In this document: piece by piece, positions 35,480-47,745 of the stretch
Layout of the letters: every line of letters begins with the position of its first letter
Position numbering within the stretch: position 1 is the first letter of the stretch
Assembly (NCBI GenBank): GCA_951812925.1
Contig: OX638371.1
Location: 85,197,697-85,261,696, forward strand
DNA length: 64,000 bases
Source: Calliopum simillimum
Lineage: Eukaryota; Arthropoda; Insecta; Diptera; Lauxaniidae
Direction: 5' to 3'
Made by a program: the position numbers and the translations under genes
The notes under the pieces: generated by a model
What the model saw: only the letters and a program-made list of their open reading frames with translations
Databases searched by the model: none
What the model was told of the DNA's origin: nothing

Positions 35480-35794
35480 GATAATGTTGGGAAGGTTTGA
35501 CATGATAGATTTAATAAAATAAAGAATTACGGCGAAACTCAAGAAATATTGTATTTTTTTATAATGATGTTGATTTCGAGGAATACTATGTACTGTATAA
35601 TCAAAACGTAAAAAATTGTTCACTAGTTCACAAGTTGAATCTCTTGCTCACCAAATTGATATTTTTCGATTCAAATCAATATATAAATAGGCAAACGTAA
35701 TCGATTCAGTCCCTGTTTCTATACCTAAATGTCAACCGATTTGCTTGATTAATTTTTTGTTGGAAAGGTTGTGAGGAGAAGCAGTACATAGCAC

Positions 35795-36200
35795 TATATT
35801 TTTTTTTAAGTGGGCGGTGCCACGCCCCTAAATAGAAAAAACGCTCTCACGGCTAAACCACTGCATCGATTTTTATGAAATTTGATATAGAGGTAGGATT
35901 AACGCTAAGGAAAGATAACATGACCATTATGCTTTTCAGTGGAAAACGCTTTCACGGCTAAGCCACTACAATGATTTTTTCAAAATTGGGAATACAGGTA
36001 GGGCGCTAACACTAAGGTGTGAGAATATAACGCTTATGTTTTTAAGTGGGCGATGCCACGCGCTCACGGCTTTGATTTTTGTGAATTTTGGTATGGGGAT
36101 AGAATGAGCAGGACGGAAAGATATCAAAAACTTTGTGCTCTTTAGAAGGAGTAACACTCCTCTTAATGGCAAGCACGCTCTTGCAACTAAGCTGCAGCAC
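35795..36200. repeat. degenerate repeat with GTGGGCGGTGCCACGCCC
   Basis: Three or four diverged units share AAGTGGGCG(G/A)TGCCACGC, CTCACGGCTAA(A/G)CCACT and GATTTTTATGAAATTTG, each followed by GGTAGG or GGGGAT. The GC palindrome GGGCGGTGCCACGCCC stands out from the AT-rich surroundings. Confidence 0.65.
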
Positions 36201-36339
36201 CGATTTTTATCAATGCAGATAACCAGAATCCTTAGAAAGAATATTAAAAGCTTTTTGTGTTTTATCGACAAAGGAAGGTCATAAAAACTTTTTGCTTTAT
36301 AGTCAAATCAAATAGTCAAAATTACGTGTCGTTTTTCCA

Positions 36340-37035
36340 AATAATATTTCACTTTTGCCAACTCAAAATAAACCTTTATCAAATTAAATTAAACACTCTT
36401 ACAATGATATGTATATCTCTGCACCTACAGCAGCTATCGTTATAAAACTTGGTATATAATAGATAAATATTGTGTCTACCAAACGCCTTCCCAAATGTGG
36501 AGAGGATTGGAAAGGGGGCGTAGTACAAAGCTAATGGTGTGTACTAATAAAAATGTTATGCATTATTCTAAAGTTGTAAGCATTTTTATCTTATGAGTAG
36601 AATACTTTTGAAAAACACTTTTACCCATTATAACCTATTTTTTTGGAAAAAGACCCAAACAAGCAGGAGATAACGGTACATACTAACTCAGTAAGAAAGT
36701 ACAAAAATTACAAGGTTATTATAGGGTTAAAATTTTCTACAAAAATATTAATCGTAATAACTTGCAGAAGTAAGGATTTTATAGTTTAACATGTCGATTT
36801 AACACAAGAATTTGTAAAAAGAGGAAGGAAGAAATTCATTTGGAAAAAGTTGATTTCATTCGAAAAAGTTTCTTTCTGATTTGGAAAAAGCTTAATATGA
36901 ATTGGTAAAACGGCAGATAATTTGATTTGGATAAGGGATATTTTGTTTTGAAAATGTTTAATTTGAAAAAAGATCGAAAAGGATCATTTTGGTGTTGAAA
37001 AGATTTGCCTTGGAGTGTAAAACCTGTACTCGTGT
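36340..37035 (+). repeat. dispersed minisatellite-bearing repeat, copy 1
   Basis: Starts near TCTACCAAACGCCTTCCC, runs through diverged GATTTGGAAAAAG units (36840-36990) and ends near GTGTAAAACCTGTACTC. The same order occurs at 41280-42995. Confidence 0.55.
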
Positions 37036-39777
37036 TATTAATAATAATATACAAAAAAAATTCCTTCGTTGCGTTTGCGTTATGAACCGATTTATTTGGT
37101 TTTCTTTCAGAAGATGTTAACGCAGAACTAATTTATCACCGTTGTGCAATGTCTCACTTTCTGAACGCGAACACTGAAAAATAATACTATTGAATTTTTA
37201 TTCATAAAATGTAGTTACTTCAAGCTGTCTACTACTACTTATCATATCATGTTATGACTAATAGTTATAACTTTTAGGTTATCGCATTAAAAAGCTTTTT
37301 GCAGATACAAAAAAGAAAAAAAAATAACTAAATATACGTCTACAAAACTAACTTGTACGCTTGATTGCTATTACAAATATGTGGAAAGAGCAGTAAAGTT
37401 ATTAAACTATGCCAAACAAACTTAGGTAAAGTTTTTTCATGTGTGTGTTGTGTTGCAGGTAGATGTACATATAAATTGTTTGCATACATGCAGAGTATTC
37501 ACACTTTGAGAGGAAAAAAGTATGACCTCAAGAGAGTGTGTAACGTAAAAGGTGTTGTTAGGCCATCGAAAGTTAATTACTTTTAGTTTTCTTTTGAAAA
37601 AAAAAAAGAAATTAAAATAAATGACTTTGAAAGTTTGAACAACATTTACAAAATCTTATGAGGAAAAAGATAAAATTTTTGTCAATGAATCGTACTATTC
37701 ATATATAATTATATTCGTTCTATATCATTCTATTGAACTTCATAGTAATGTCATAAATAAACGGTCATTAACAATGAGATTTGTGCCTGATTCAAGCAGC
37801 TTGATTAAAAGATTTAAGCAAAATAGCGAATAAGGTTATAAAGCTGAAGTAGCTTAGCTCAAATGGTTTCAATTTTAGCAATCATTTATAATATAAACAT
37901 TAACTTATCATATTGGTGTCTGCAGTTGGGTTTTAAAAAAAAATACTCAAAACAAATTCAATTTTTTGTCTATATAACTTAAATGAAATCTAATAAATAC
38001 TGAATATAAACGCATCTCATTTGTTACGAAGAAAACAATTTATCTGGTCAAGACTACGAGTACTGTGTTAGATAAACAATTTGACAGTAGATAAATTACT
38101 CGAATAGAACAAAAAGAAGACTACGTAAAACATTCCTACCTACGTAGGATGAAGAAGCGGCATGCGTTGAATAGAAAAACACACAAACATCCAACAATGG
38201 CAATAGTAAAGTTATGGAAGGTGAAACAACAAATTATTTGCTTGATATAGCAAAACCAGGTGAAAAGAAATATATATGTATGTTATGATAGTGAATGGTC
38301 GCAAAAATAAGAAACAGACGCAGCAATGTAGGCGCAAATAATTTCTAGCAAGTTATGAATTCTACAACAAAATATAGGAATAGACAAAATGTGGATTAAA
38401 TATAAACGTAGAATTTTTTCGGAAGCCTCTTTTGGAACACAGCATTAAAAAGCAATATATACTTGATTGCATTTATGGTAATAAGTAAATCAAACATAAA
38501 TATCCAGTTGGAAGTTAAAGGTTTTTATTAAAATATTAATTACTTTCTGTATGTCCCATCGTTAGAAATATTTTTCATTCATAACAAATCGCATTTTCGT
38601 GCTCGAGTTTTTATTAAAATCTAATGTGAAGTTCGAATATGGTATCTATTATGGCCGATTCTACAAAAAAGCTAAACGTTTGCTCAAAAAACACCATAAA
38701 AAATTCTTCTTCCGAGACTGCATATATTTGCGATAAATAGCTGAATTTTTTGTAATAACTATAGAAAAAATATCCGCGGTAAAGGTGGGACGGGCAAAAG
38801 GTATTTTTACTTATAAATGCGCTAACATCTTTCAAAATAAATTTTAAGTTTTCTCCGCTCATATTGGGCTCATTGAGAAAAATTGGTTTCTATGCTTCTC
38901 AAATTCTTCACCACGAAAACATTTAGTACAAATATTACGGAATAACGAATCAGAAGTACTTTACGTGTTTAGTTTTAATTATTATAATCCAATGAGTAAA
39001 GTAAAATTAGATAAAAATTGATAAAAACTGTGAGGCAAAAAGTTTTTCCACTTATAGCCTTATCATGTATGACGAAACGAATGAAGTGACTGATTTTCAA
39101 CTGCTTATGTCGTTCAAGTTAAGAGATGATTTGAAGTTTATGTTATTCTTTGAACTAAGTCAGTAAGTTCTTAATAAAAAGTTTGATAAAGTTGATATTG
39201 ATGACTGAAATTCAGTCACTTTTTTCGTTTCATCATGCGTGATAAGGTTTTTAAAGAGTATATTGTGCAACATTATAAACTTGTACTCGCGCAAAAAATT
39301 ATTTTAATAATAATACTTTAAGCAAGTTTCAATAAACGAAACTTAGTTTGGAATTATTTTATGTAGCATGGCACGGTACAGGCATTTTCACCACTCACCC
39401 CCATGCATTATCAAAATTAGCAAAAGTTATCTAGAAAACATCAAAAAGTAAGCTATACCATTTAATAGCCAGATTTTTAGCAAATTAGATGAACGCAATT
39501 ATTCGGCTTTTCTGTGGAATCGCTCTAACAAACTGTTAATATACTTTTTACATTGTTAAAACAAAAGAATTTTTTAGGAAAATCGAGAAAGGACTAAAAA
39601 GTGAATGTTTTCAATTACAACTTAAAAACATTGTACTGCATTTAACACGGTTGTAGTTGGAAACTTGGACAGATGGATATGACAAATTCAACGATACTAA
39701 CCGTTTTGCTAGACTTACTCGTGATCTTTTACTAAGTAAGCATTTTGTATGAGCAACATTTCATATACCGGAAATTT
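37036..39777. other. repeat-poor AT-rich stretch
   Basis: The longest stretch without obvious repeats, about 2.7 kb. It lies between the lqf start exon and the candidate upstream first exon. An 82-codon minus frame at 38614-38862 has protein-like text but no support, so I do not call it. Confidence 0.4.
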
Positions 39778-40215
39778 AATATTAATACGCAAGGCAAAAA
39801 TTTCTGTCCCTTTTTTTACTATATTAAAAATGAAGTACAACTTTGAGTTACATACCATTAGAAAGGTATTTAAGTGAAGATGTGCACAAAGTAAAAATTA
39901 TTTTAATGTTGCCTTTAAGCCAGGCTAAATTATATACAAATTTTTCAATATTAATAACAAAGTACGCACAGAGTTAAGAATAGGATGAAGCACAAAGAAA
40001 AAGACAAAAAGCAAAGCAGTGACTTCATGTCTTTTGTAGATCGTGTTTCGCTTTTCATTATACCAGGGATGATAAATAAGCTTTCGTAGTTTGAACCAAA
40101 TGGCAAAAAAGTACTAAGTGTCCAAAAAGTACAAAAATTATTTAATACATTTGTGGTCAAATTTGGACAACTGGACGATACTAGGTTTCCATAATTACAA
40201 ATACGGAAAAACAAT
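39778..40215 (+). repeat. dispersed repeat R2, copy 3
   Basis: Follows 26775-27300 phrase by phrase: TATTAATACGCAAGGCAAAA, GAAAGGTATTTAAGTG, AATGGCAAAAAAGTACTAAG, GGACAACTGGACGATACTAG. Confidence 0.65.
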
Positions 40216-40482
40216 TTGATTTTTTATTAGCCAATCCACCAAAACGGTTAATACCATTGAATCCTTCGTACCCGAATTAGGTAAGAAACGCCTATTTCAT
40301 ATACTCAAAGACGTACTTTTTTAAAAATTATGGAGTTTAATTCTACAACCAAAAACGATTTGTACAAGCGCTTGACGAAGAGCGTTCGCTTCGCTAAAAG
40401 TAATTTACCTAGTAGATAGAAACTTTATACAAATCGTGGGTAGAAACTGATGTAAGATACCGAAACCGAATTTCAAACGGTG

Positions 40483-41057
40483 CACATTAGGGTGGTTTTA
40501 AATTTTAAAATTTTTTGAAATTGCGCTACAGCACCAAAATGTTCTCTTTGGTGTAAGTAAGCACCATGTAAATGTTGTTCCGATTCAGAGAACAGTTGAT
40601 ACATCCCAAACCATTTGATAAACTGAATATGGAAAAAATTGTATTTTAAAATTTGAACGCTTCAACTTTTAATATATATGTTGAGTCGGTTAATTCGAAT
40701 CTGTAATTTAATTTTCTGTAAATTCTGTAGTTTTGAAGATATTGTCCATTTAAGGTGGAAAAAAATAGATACGAAACGTTATGGTTAATATCTCGAAAAT
40801 TACAAAACTTATGGAGATATAAATTACAGATTCGAATTTAGCAGCTCAAAATCCATATAAAAGAGTTGAATAGTTTAAATTTTTTTCATACACAGGACCA
40901 CTTTTCGGTTTTCCAAATTTATGCATTAAATATTTTCTGAAATGCAGAAAATTTTACGTAGTGCTTATTTACATCAAAGAGAACATTTTGGTGCCGTGTT
41001 AGCGCAATTCCAAGCAAATTTTTTTTTTTTCCATACAAATTTAAACTAATTAGTGCA
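40483..41057. repeat. imperfect foldback, about 575 bp
   Basis: GCACCAAAATGTTCTCTTTG and AAAGAGAACATTTTGGTGC pair, as do GAATCTGTAATTTA and AATTACAGATTC. Ends lie near GTGCACATTAGGG and ATTAGTGCAC. Confidence 0.7.
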
Positions 41058-41189
41058 CATAAAAATTTTGGATGTAACCAAACTGAAATTACAAATATAT
41101 GTATACAATAGCGTGGGTCAAATTCTTCGGGTGAGAAAAAAAGCGAAAGGTGTATAGCAAAAATGAAATCAACGAAAAATTTCCTCCAA

Positions 41190-41512
41190 TCATGTTGATA
41201 TTTTTCCAAATCAAATTAACCTTTTTCCGTATCAAATTAAACTTTGCAAAATATACACTTAAAATTATATATCCATTATATATCCATTGAATCTACCAAA
41301 CACCTTCCACAATTTAAAGGAAGTTGGCCTAGTGCTTTGAAAAAAGGTTAATTTGATTTGGAAAAAGGTTCATTTGCTTTGTAAAAAGGTTCATTTGCTT
41401 TGTAAAAAGGTTCATTTGTTTTGGAAAAGGTTAATTTTGTTTGGAAAAGGTTAATTTGATTTGGAAAAGGTTAATTTTGTTTGGAAAAAGGTTAGTTTTA
41501 TTGAAAAAAGTT
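41190..41512 (+). repeat. GATTTGGAAAAAGGTTAATTT minisatellite
   Basis: About ten tandem units of 20-21 bp (TTTGCTTTGTAAAAAGGTTC and variants). Remnants continue at 42893, past the foldback element that split the array. Confidence 0.85.
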
Positions 41513-41523
41513 TAGGAACAATT

Positions 41524-41590
41524 TTACATCACCGACTGTTGTTGTTTTTTTTTTATTTTTTTTGCCCAAATAGGGCTCTGGGAATTAATT

Positions 41591-41621
<31 letters not shown>

Positions 41622-42880
41622 CCTCTGAGCGCATCTACTTTCGGAGATATAGCCATCGGAAGATCGGGATATATCTTTTATAAAAATCGATATAAGTTGG
41701 GAACCCCTGGATGGATTTCAAAAATATTGGTGTCATATGAAAGGTATTTTACTGGGCTATATAATTGCCATGCAAAGCTTTTCAATTTGAGTGATAGTTT
41801 TCGAGATATGACAATTTTCCAAAATTTAACCCCATTTTTTTCGCAAAAAACCGTAATTTTTCCAAAAAAAATGTGTTATTAACCTATAATTTTAATAACT
41901 AAATTAGGAAGCCTAATTTATTTCCTTTCATTTGATATACGACATGTATCTGAAATTGCATCATTAATAAATTTTTATAGAAAAAAACAAAAATGGACCA
42001 AATCAATTTTCTTCAAATTTGGAACTTTAAACAACAACAATGCTAAAACAGACAACAACAACTTTACTACTACTACAACAACAGTAATTTTACATAAGAG
42101 TAGGGGTAATTGGGCGGCCTGCGGCCGCAGCTCAGGATTTAAAACTCCCAAAAATCCGACACCGGCTTCGCGGCGGCCTTCGGCCGCGGATCAGTCTATA
42201 ATATATCCAACACATAGTTTGCTAGCCAAATTGCGCGCGCAATTTTTAATAAAAATTTTAAATTTTTTTAATATAATAAGTAGCTGATCCTCTTTGTTGT
42301 TGTTGTTGTAGTATCCAAGTTGTTGTTGTTGTAGTTGTTGTTGTAGTTGTTGTTGTTGTTGTGGTTTGTTCTGGCATTGTTGTTGTTTAAAGTTCCTAAT
42401 TTCAAGAAAATTGATTTGGTCTATTTTTGTTTTTTTCTATAAAAAGTTATTAATGATACAATTTCAGATACATGTTGTATATCAAATGAAAGGAAATAAA
42501 TTAGGCTTCCTAATTTAGTTATTAAAATTATAGGTTAATAACACATTTTTTGGGAAAAATAACGGTTTTTTGCGAAAAAAATAGGGTTAAATTTTGAAAA
42601 ATTGTCATATCTCGAAAACAATCACTTAAATTGAAAAACTTTGTAGGGCAATTATATAGCCTGATAAAATACCTTTCATATGACACCAATATTTTTGAAA
42701 TCCACCCAGGGGTTCCCAACTTATACCGATTTTTATAAAAGATATATCCCGATCTTCCGATGGCTATATCTCCGAAAGTAGATGCGCTCAGAGGTTGTTG
42801 TTGTTGTTGTTGTAATTAATTCCCAGAGCCCTATTTGGGCAAAAAAAATAAAAAAAAAACAACAACAGTCGCTGATGTAA
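41524..42880. mobile_element. foldback element with GC-rich twin palindromes in its loop
   Basis: Arms of about 480 bp are nearly identical in inverse order, from ACATCACCGACTGTTGTTG to CAACAACAGTCGCTGATGT. Both arms carry a (CAA)n tract. The loop of about 320 bp has two GC-rich palindromic words, GGCCTGCGGCCGCAGCTCAG and GGCCTTCGGCCGCGGATCAG. The element interrupts a minisatellite. Confidence 0.85.
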
Positions 42881-43333
42881 CATTAAGCCAAAGTTTATTT
42901 TGATTTGGAAAATGTTTATTTTAATTAAGAAAAAAAAAAAAAAACAATATGATGTGAAAAAGATTTAACTTGCCAGTGGAAAACCTGTTCAGCAAACAAT
43001 TTGATTTACGCACCTAAATTCCAACTGGGTATCTAATACATTAGCTATGGATACTGTGTGGGAAAAAATCAGAATGAAATTAAGAATTTTCATACACAAC
43101 TTTAAACTTAAATAAGGAGGAATAAATAATTTTGACTCATAAAAGTATTATTATCCATGCTCACCCAAGTAATTTCACTTTGTTTTCTTGTTGCTTCTCC
43201 TTGGATTACAGTATTTTAAGTGCAAGTGCACGCGTCACTAAGGGCTTTTGTTTTAATAAAAAGGTTGACACTTTCTCGCCCCGATGAATTTCTTTTTTTT
43301 TTATTATTAATTTTTTATTAGAAAATTTCTTAC

Positions 43334-43600
43334 TTCCTGTGGGTGTTTTTCTTTCTTTTCACTGTTTTTTCAATTGTGCCAGTCGCGTTTGTGTTGTAGT
43401 TTTCCAGCAAATTTGATGACAAAGCAAATAACGTCATGCACTCCACTCCTTTCTTCACTTAGCAGTTTTGATTTTTATTTTAATAACCTTTACTTGAACC
43501 CTTTGTTAAAATTAATTTGTGGGTTTCTCCTTTAATTTAAAAATTGCAAGATAATTGGGAGCGCTGCCAGCGCCGGAGTTGACAGCGACAGTGAGTTGAT
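43334..43600 (-). promoter_or_regulatory. candidate non-coding first exon / promoter of lqf
   Basis: Repeat-free, with a GC-richer patch (GCGCTGGCAGCGCTCCC) read on the minus strand, ending at a good donor ACCCACAGGAA|GTAAGA (GT at 43332-43333). It is the best first-exon candidate upstream of the 25.3 kb start codon. No in-frame link can be tested because it is non-coding. Confidence 0.3.
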
Positions 43601-44336
43601 GAAAAAATGAACGTCAAAAAAAAAGACCCGTGACTGGACTTTTTCTATCTCTGGTTTTATTGACGTCTTCTTATAATTCTTTTACAATCAATTTATTTTT
43701 GTTAATTCAGTGTTGCAAATTTTGAAATTTTTACTTGATTTTTCATAAAATATCCATTAATTTTGCGAGCCGTATTAATTTTTTCTTTTCACTGGTGACA
43801 TTTTCAAGTGAAAAAACCGAAAAAAATAAAAATTACGCACGGAACGAACGAACAACGCACAAAACGAATGTTGACGAATAAATAAAATTTTTGCAGCAAA
43901 AATGTTGCTCGAAAAGTCACATAAACGTCAAAGCCTGAAAGCCTGTGTTAAAATGAAATGCCTGTATATTTATAATCTTTCTCTTTTTTATGGAAACGAA
44001 ATGAAATTGAAACGTTTTACAATAAACAGAGTTGTCAAACTTGAACAACTCTGGACTCAAAGAGCAATATTTATGTCATGATTTATATTATAATTTATTT
44101 TTATGTCAAAATTTCATGTGAATTGATGTTATGAAATTTGTATTTCATAACATTTTGTGCCTCCACTAGATATTTTGCTGTTATGACTTGAACTATTGCA
44201 TGATTTATTGCTCTGAACTGAACTAACGTTTGCACTCATTGCGTCTTTTTTGACATTTTGCCTAAAATGCTACGTTAGCAAACGAATCGAAAAAGATCAG
44301 AGTTTTACAAAAAAAATCAGTATTTTTAATCATATA
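43601..44336. other. non-repetitive AT-rich stretch
   Basis: No gene seen. It may contain upstream regulatory DNA if the candidate lqf first exon is real. Confidence 0.35.
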
Positions 44337-45199
44337 ACAGGTCATTCAATAAGTCCGTAGGATGACACAAAGATGGCATTACTAGAATTTTACCCATATT
44401 ATTTTTATTTAGAACTAACCTTCAAACGATACATGTATAAATTTGACAGTAATCGGACTATTGATTCATGAGTTTTAGCATTTTGTGTGAAGCAACTTTT
44501 GTTAGTATAAAAATGGAAAAAAGTGAATTTCGAGTTTTGCTTTGGTTTTTGATGGAAAAAAATACAGTGGAAACCAAACAATGTATTGATAAACATTATC
44601 CGAAATCTGCTCCATCGATACAAACGAATTGCTGAATTTAAACATGGTCGTACAAGCACAAATGATGCAGAGCGCTGTGGACGTCCAAATTAGGCTGTTA
44701 TTCTAGAAAACATAAAAAAAATCAACAAATTGGTTACGAACGATTGCAAATTGAAGGTGCTCGAGCTAGCTGACATTGTCAAGATATCAGATGGTAGTGT
44801 TTTTACCATTTTACACGAACATTTGGGTATGCGAAAGCTCTGTGCAAAGTGGGTGCCGCGGTGCCGCGTGAGCTCACAGTCGACCAAAACAAAAACGAAT
44901 TGATGCTCCAGAGGAGTGTTTGGCGCTGTTAAACCGGAATAAAATTGAATTCTATCGTCAATATGTGACAATGGATGAAACATGGCTTCACTTTTACACA
45001 CCATAATCCAAAAGACAGTCAGCTGAGGCCTATTTTAACGAAAAAGAGAAATCGTTATATAAAAGTGGTATCGAAAAGTTGGAAAATCGCTATACTCGTT
45101 GTACCACCCTCGAAGGCAACTATGTTGGATGATAAAATCGAGTTTTGTAAAAATTTTTTTTTTTTCTTACTGATCCTACGGATTTATTGAATGACCTGT
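44337..45199 (+). mobile_element. mariner element (irritans-like), internally deleted
   Basis: Termini ACAGGTCATTCAATAAGTCC and its inverse, flanked by TA. The plus-strand transposase starts MEKSEFRVLLWFLMEKNTVE, passes the linker region (FKHGRTSTNDAERCGRP) and the first catalytic Asp (YVTMDETWLHFYT), then jumps from QSAE straight to AYFNEKEKSLYKSGIEKLEN and a stop. About 400-450 bp carrying the second and third Asp are missing. It also has frameshifts, so it is inactive. Confidence 0.9.
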
Positions 45200-45638
45200 T
45201 ATGTAAAATTTAAATGCACTTTTTTTGGTTTAATCATCATATATCTATGACTTTTAGTTGCAGAGATATAGAATCAAAAATCAACCTAACTCGATGTTTT
45301 AATCCAAATTGCATTTGACAAAACAACTTATCTCAAATAGGTTAAAAAATTCAAGCATTTGTAATAACAAAAACTTTTACAAATGATTTTCACATAACAA
45401 CTTAAGACGACATAAGAAAAGGGTGTTCTTCTTCACAAAACATCTTAAGTCGAGATAAGATACAGGCTAAATGCTAAAAAGAAGTTTTACAAAAGCAGTT
45501 TTTTGAAATAAGTTGCTTTTCCTATGGAAAGAATTGAATTTCTTAAATCAAAACATTTTTGACAAAAACATCCTATTTCAATTTTCTTAAAAACTATTGA
45601 CATTAGAGCAAAAAAAGTTACTGGAAAATTTTCGTTTA

Positions 45639-46998
45639 GTATATAGCCCAGGAAAATAAGACGAAAAAAGATCTTCTGTGCGAAAAAATTCCCAGTGGAA
45701 ATTATTCACCGGAATTGTCTTTATTTATGCATGACGCACAAACTGTGAAAAGTCCATTGCAAAGTCGTGTGCGCATAAAAAGTTATTAAGGCTCAAAGGT
45801 CGCTAAAATCAGTTTTTTGCAAATATCTCGCTAATGCTAACTTTTACAGAAAAATGTTGGTCTCCAATTTTGTAGCACAGGAAATTTCCTACAAAAATAC
45901 GTTAAAAGTATTTGCGTACGACTTCTAGTTTAGGAGATCACCTAATTTAAAAAGTTGTTAACAGTTATGATATGAAATACTACCTATGAGTTCATATTAA
46001 AATATCTTACTTTTTAAACTGCAATAACTCTTCAATGAGAAGATGTACAAGCAAAATTAAAATGCCGTTTGAAAGATAATTTAATTTTCTATATACCGTA
46101 CAACATTTTTTTTCGAACGGCTCATGACTTTAAAAATATTCTTGAATAACCGTTAAGGCTTCGAAATTACTGGTTTTTTAAGGATTTCTCCGAATTGGTA
46201 AGTACTACGATAAAAAGTAATGGAACCAAATTTGTAGAAAATCACAAGATCTACAAAAAATAAGCGATATGTGTACACATAGAAGTAACCGTTTAGAAGA
46301 TATTCCAAAAAAACCCTTAAAATGCAGAAAAACCGGTTTCTATTGAATATCTTCTATACGGTTACTACTATGTGTACACATATCGCTTAGTTTTTGTAGA
46401 TCTTGTGATTCTCTACAAATTTGGTCCCATTACTTTTTATCGTAGTACTTACCAATTCGGAGAAATCCTTAAAAAACCAGTAATTTCGAAGCCTTAACGG
46501 TTATTCAAGAATATTTTTAAAGTCATGAGCCGTTCGAAAAAAAATTTTAGTCGGTATATAGAAAATTAAATTATCTTTCAAACGGCATTTTAATTTTGTT
46601 TGTACATCTTCTCATTGATGAGTTATTACAATTTAAAAAGTAAGATATTTTAATATGAACTCATAGGTAGTATTTCATATCATAACTGTTAACAACTTTT
46701 TAAATTGGGTGATCTCCTAAACTAGAAGTCGTACGCAAATACTTTTAACTTTTTTTTGTAGGAAATTTCCTGTGCTACAAAATTGGAGACCAACATTTTT
46801 CTGTAAAAGTTAGCATTAGCGAGATATTTGCAAAAAACTGATTTTAGCGACCTTTGAGCCTTAATAACTTTTTATGCGCACACGACTTTGCAATGGACTT
46901 TTCACAGTTTGTGTGTCATGCATAAATAAAGACAATTCAGGTGAAAAATGTCCACTGGGAATTTTTTCGCAGAAAATGTCTTATTTTCCTGGGCTATA
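45639..46998. mobile_element. foldback family A, complete 1.36 kb palindrome
   Basis: TATAGCCCAGGAAAATAAGA at the left and its inverse at the right enclose two arms of about 650 bp. The arms match almost base for base and meet near 46325 in GAAGATATTC-type sequence. A related copy lies at 8967-9940. The empty insertion site is visible at 62930. No coding capacity; the only open frames are symmetry artefacts. Confidence 0.9.
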
Positions 46999-47096
46999 TT
47001 CCTGTATAATAAAAAACTTTTACATTTGTTCAAACTCCTACAAAAAAAGAATTGAAAAGCATCAAAGTAGTTTTTTAGCTCCCCTGAAAAGTAGCC

Positions 47097-47293
47097 AAGA
47101 TTATTTTAAGATTAAAATCGCTTTAGTTAAATATTCTTTATTTTATAAATGGCTAAAACACGATTAAATTTTTTAATAAAAACAATAATTTAAATTTTAC
47201 TGCTTTCACGCCGACGTTTCGAGGGTTATTTGTCCTCTTCTTCAGGGCGTCTGTTTATTAACTAAACTAAACAAAACATTTTAGTAGTAGGGT
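47097..47293 (-). mobile_element. insert with hammerhead-like core (Penelope-like remnant?)
   Basis: Present here but absent from the paralogous repeat at 63020-63040, so it is an insertion. On the minus strand the hammerhead-like motif is followed by an AT-rich tail. Penelope-like retroelements are known to carry hammerhead motifs in their terminal repeats; assignment to them is inference. Confidence 0.45.
47206..47250 (-). ncRNA. hammerhead-ribozyme-like motif
   Basis: Read 5' to 3' on the minus strand: stem I strand ACGCC, core CTGAAGA, one extra A, stem II GAGG with an ACAAATAAC loop and CCTC, core GAAA, then CGTC and stem I strand GGCGT. Both stems pair perfectly, and the GTC before the expected cleavage point is present. 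The extra A and the near-absent stem III make self-cleavage as a monomer doubtful. Confidence 0.4.
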
Positions 47294-47504
47294 TTTGAGT
47301 TAGGTTGTTTTGTCAAAAGTCCACAAATATTATGTATCAAAAATATATGAAGTTAGTTTATTGACAGTTTTTTTGCTTGTATAATACTAATGAAAGTACC
47401 AACGCGCTTTTTCTAAATTGAAGCATGATTATTTTATATTGAACTAATTAAACAGTAATTTTTGCAATTTTTCAACAACAGACGCAAGCAAGTGTTAACA
47501 TGGA

Positions 47505-47745
47505 AATTGATTACATATGTTTCGGCTACATCCACATACATATTTATATATTTTCATATATAAACATGTATATAGCCTCATCAGATCAGTTTTAGTTAAA
47601 TCTTGTCAGAAACCGTACTCGAACCCGTGACTCCGGTTTTCTAATGAAAGAAAACGCGGTGCTTAAGCGATTGTGCTATCGGTCACGGATAAACTCTCTG
47701 AACAGGATCACCATTATGAATAAATCATAAGGCTCACGTAGCGTA
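47505..47745 (-). mobile_element. tRNA-derived SINE, inverted copy
   Basis: On the minus strand ACCGATAGCACAATCGCTTA (A-box region) and GGGTTCGAGTACG (B box) are followed by CTGATGAGGCTATATACATG and TGTAGCCGAAACATATGTAA, the same tail as the 20.5 kb SINE. Confidence 0.65.

Larger units (their letters stand above)
45230..47325 (+). mobile_element. MITE R3, copy with two nested insertions
   Basis: Sequence at 45235-45640 and 46999-47096, plus the right terminus GTTGTTTTGTCAAAAGTCCACA near 47303-47324, matches the uninterrupted copy at 62497-63068. It is broken by the palindrome at 45639-46998 and by a segment of about 195 bp at 47097-47293. The left terminus is missing. Confidence 0.75.

Noticed and set aside
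38614..38862. 82-codon minus-strand frame
   Set aside because: Protein-like look but no motif, splice signal or homologous neighbour.
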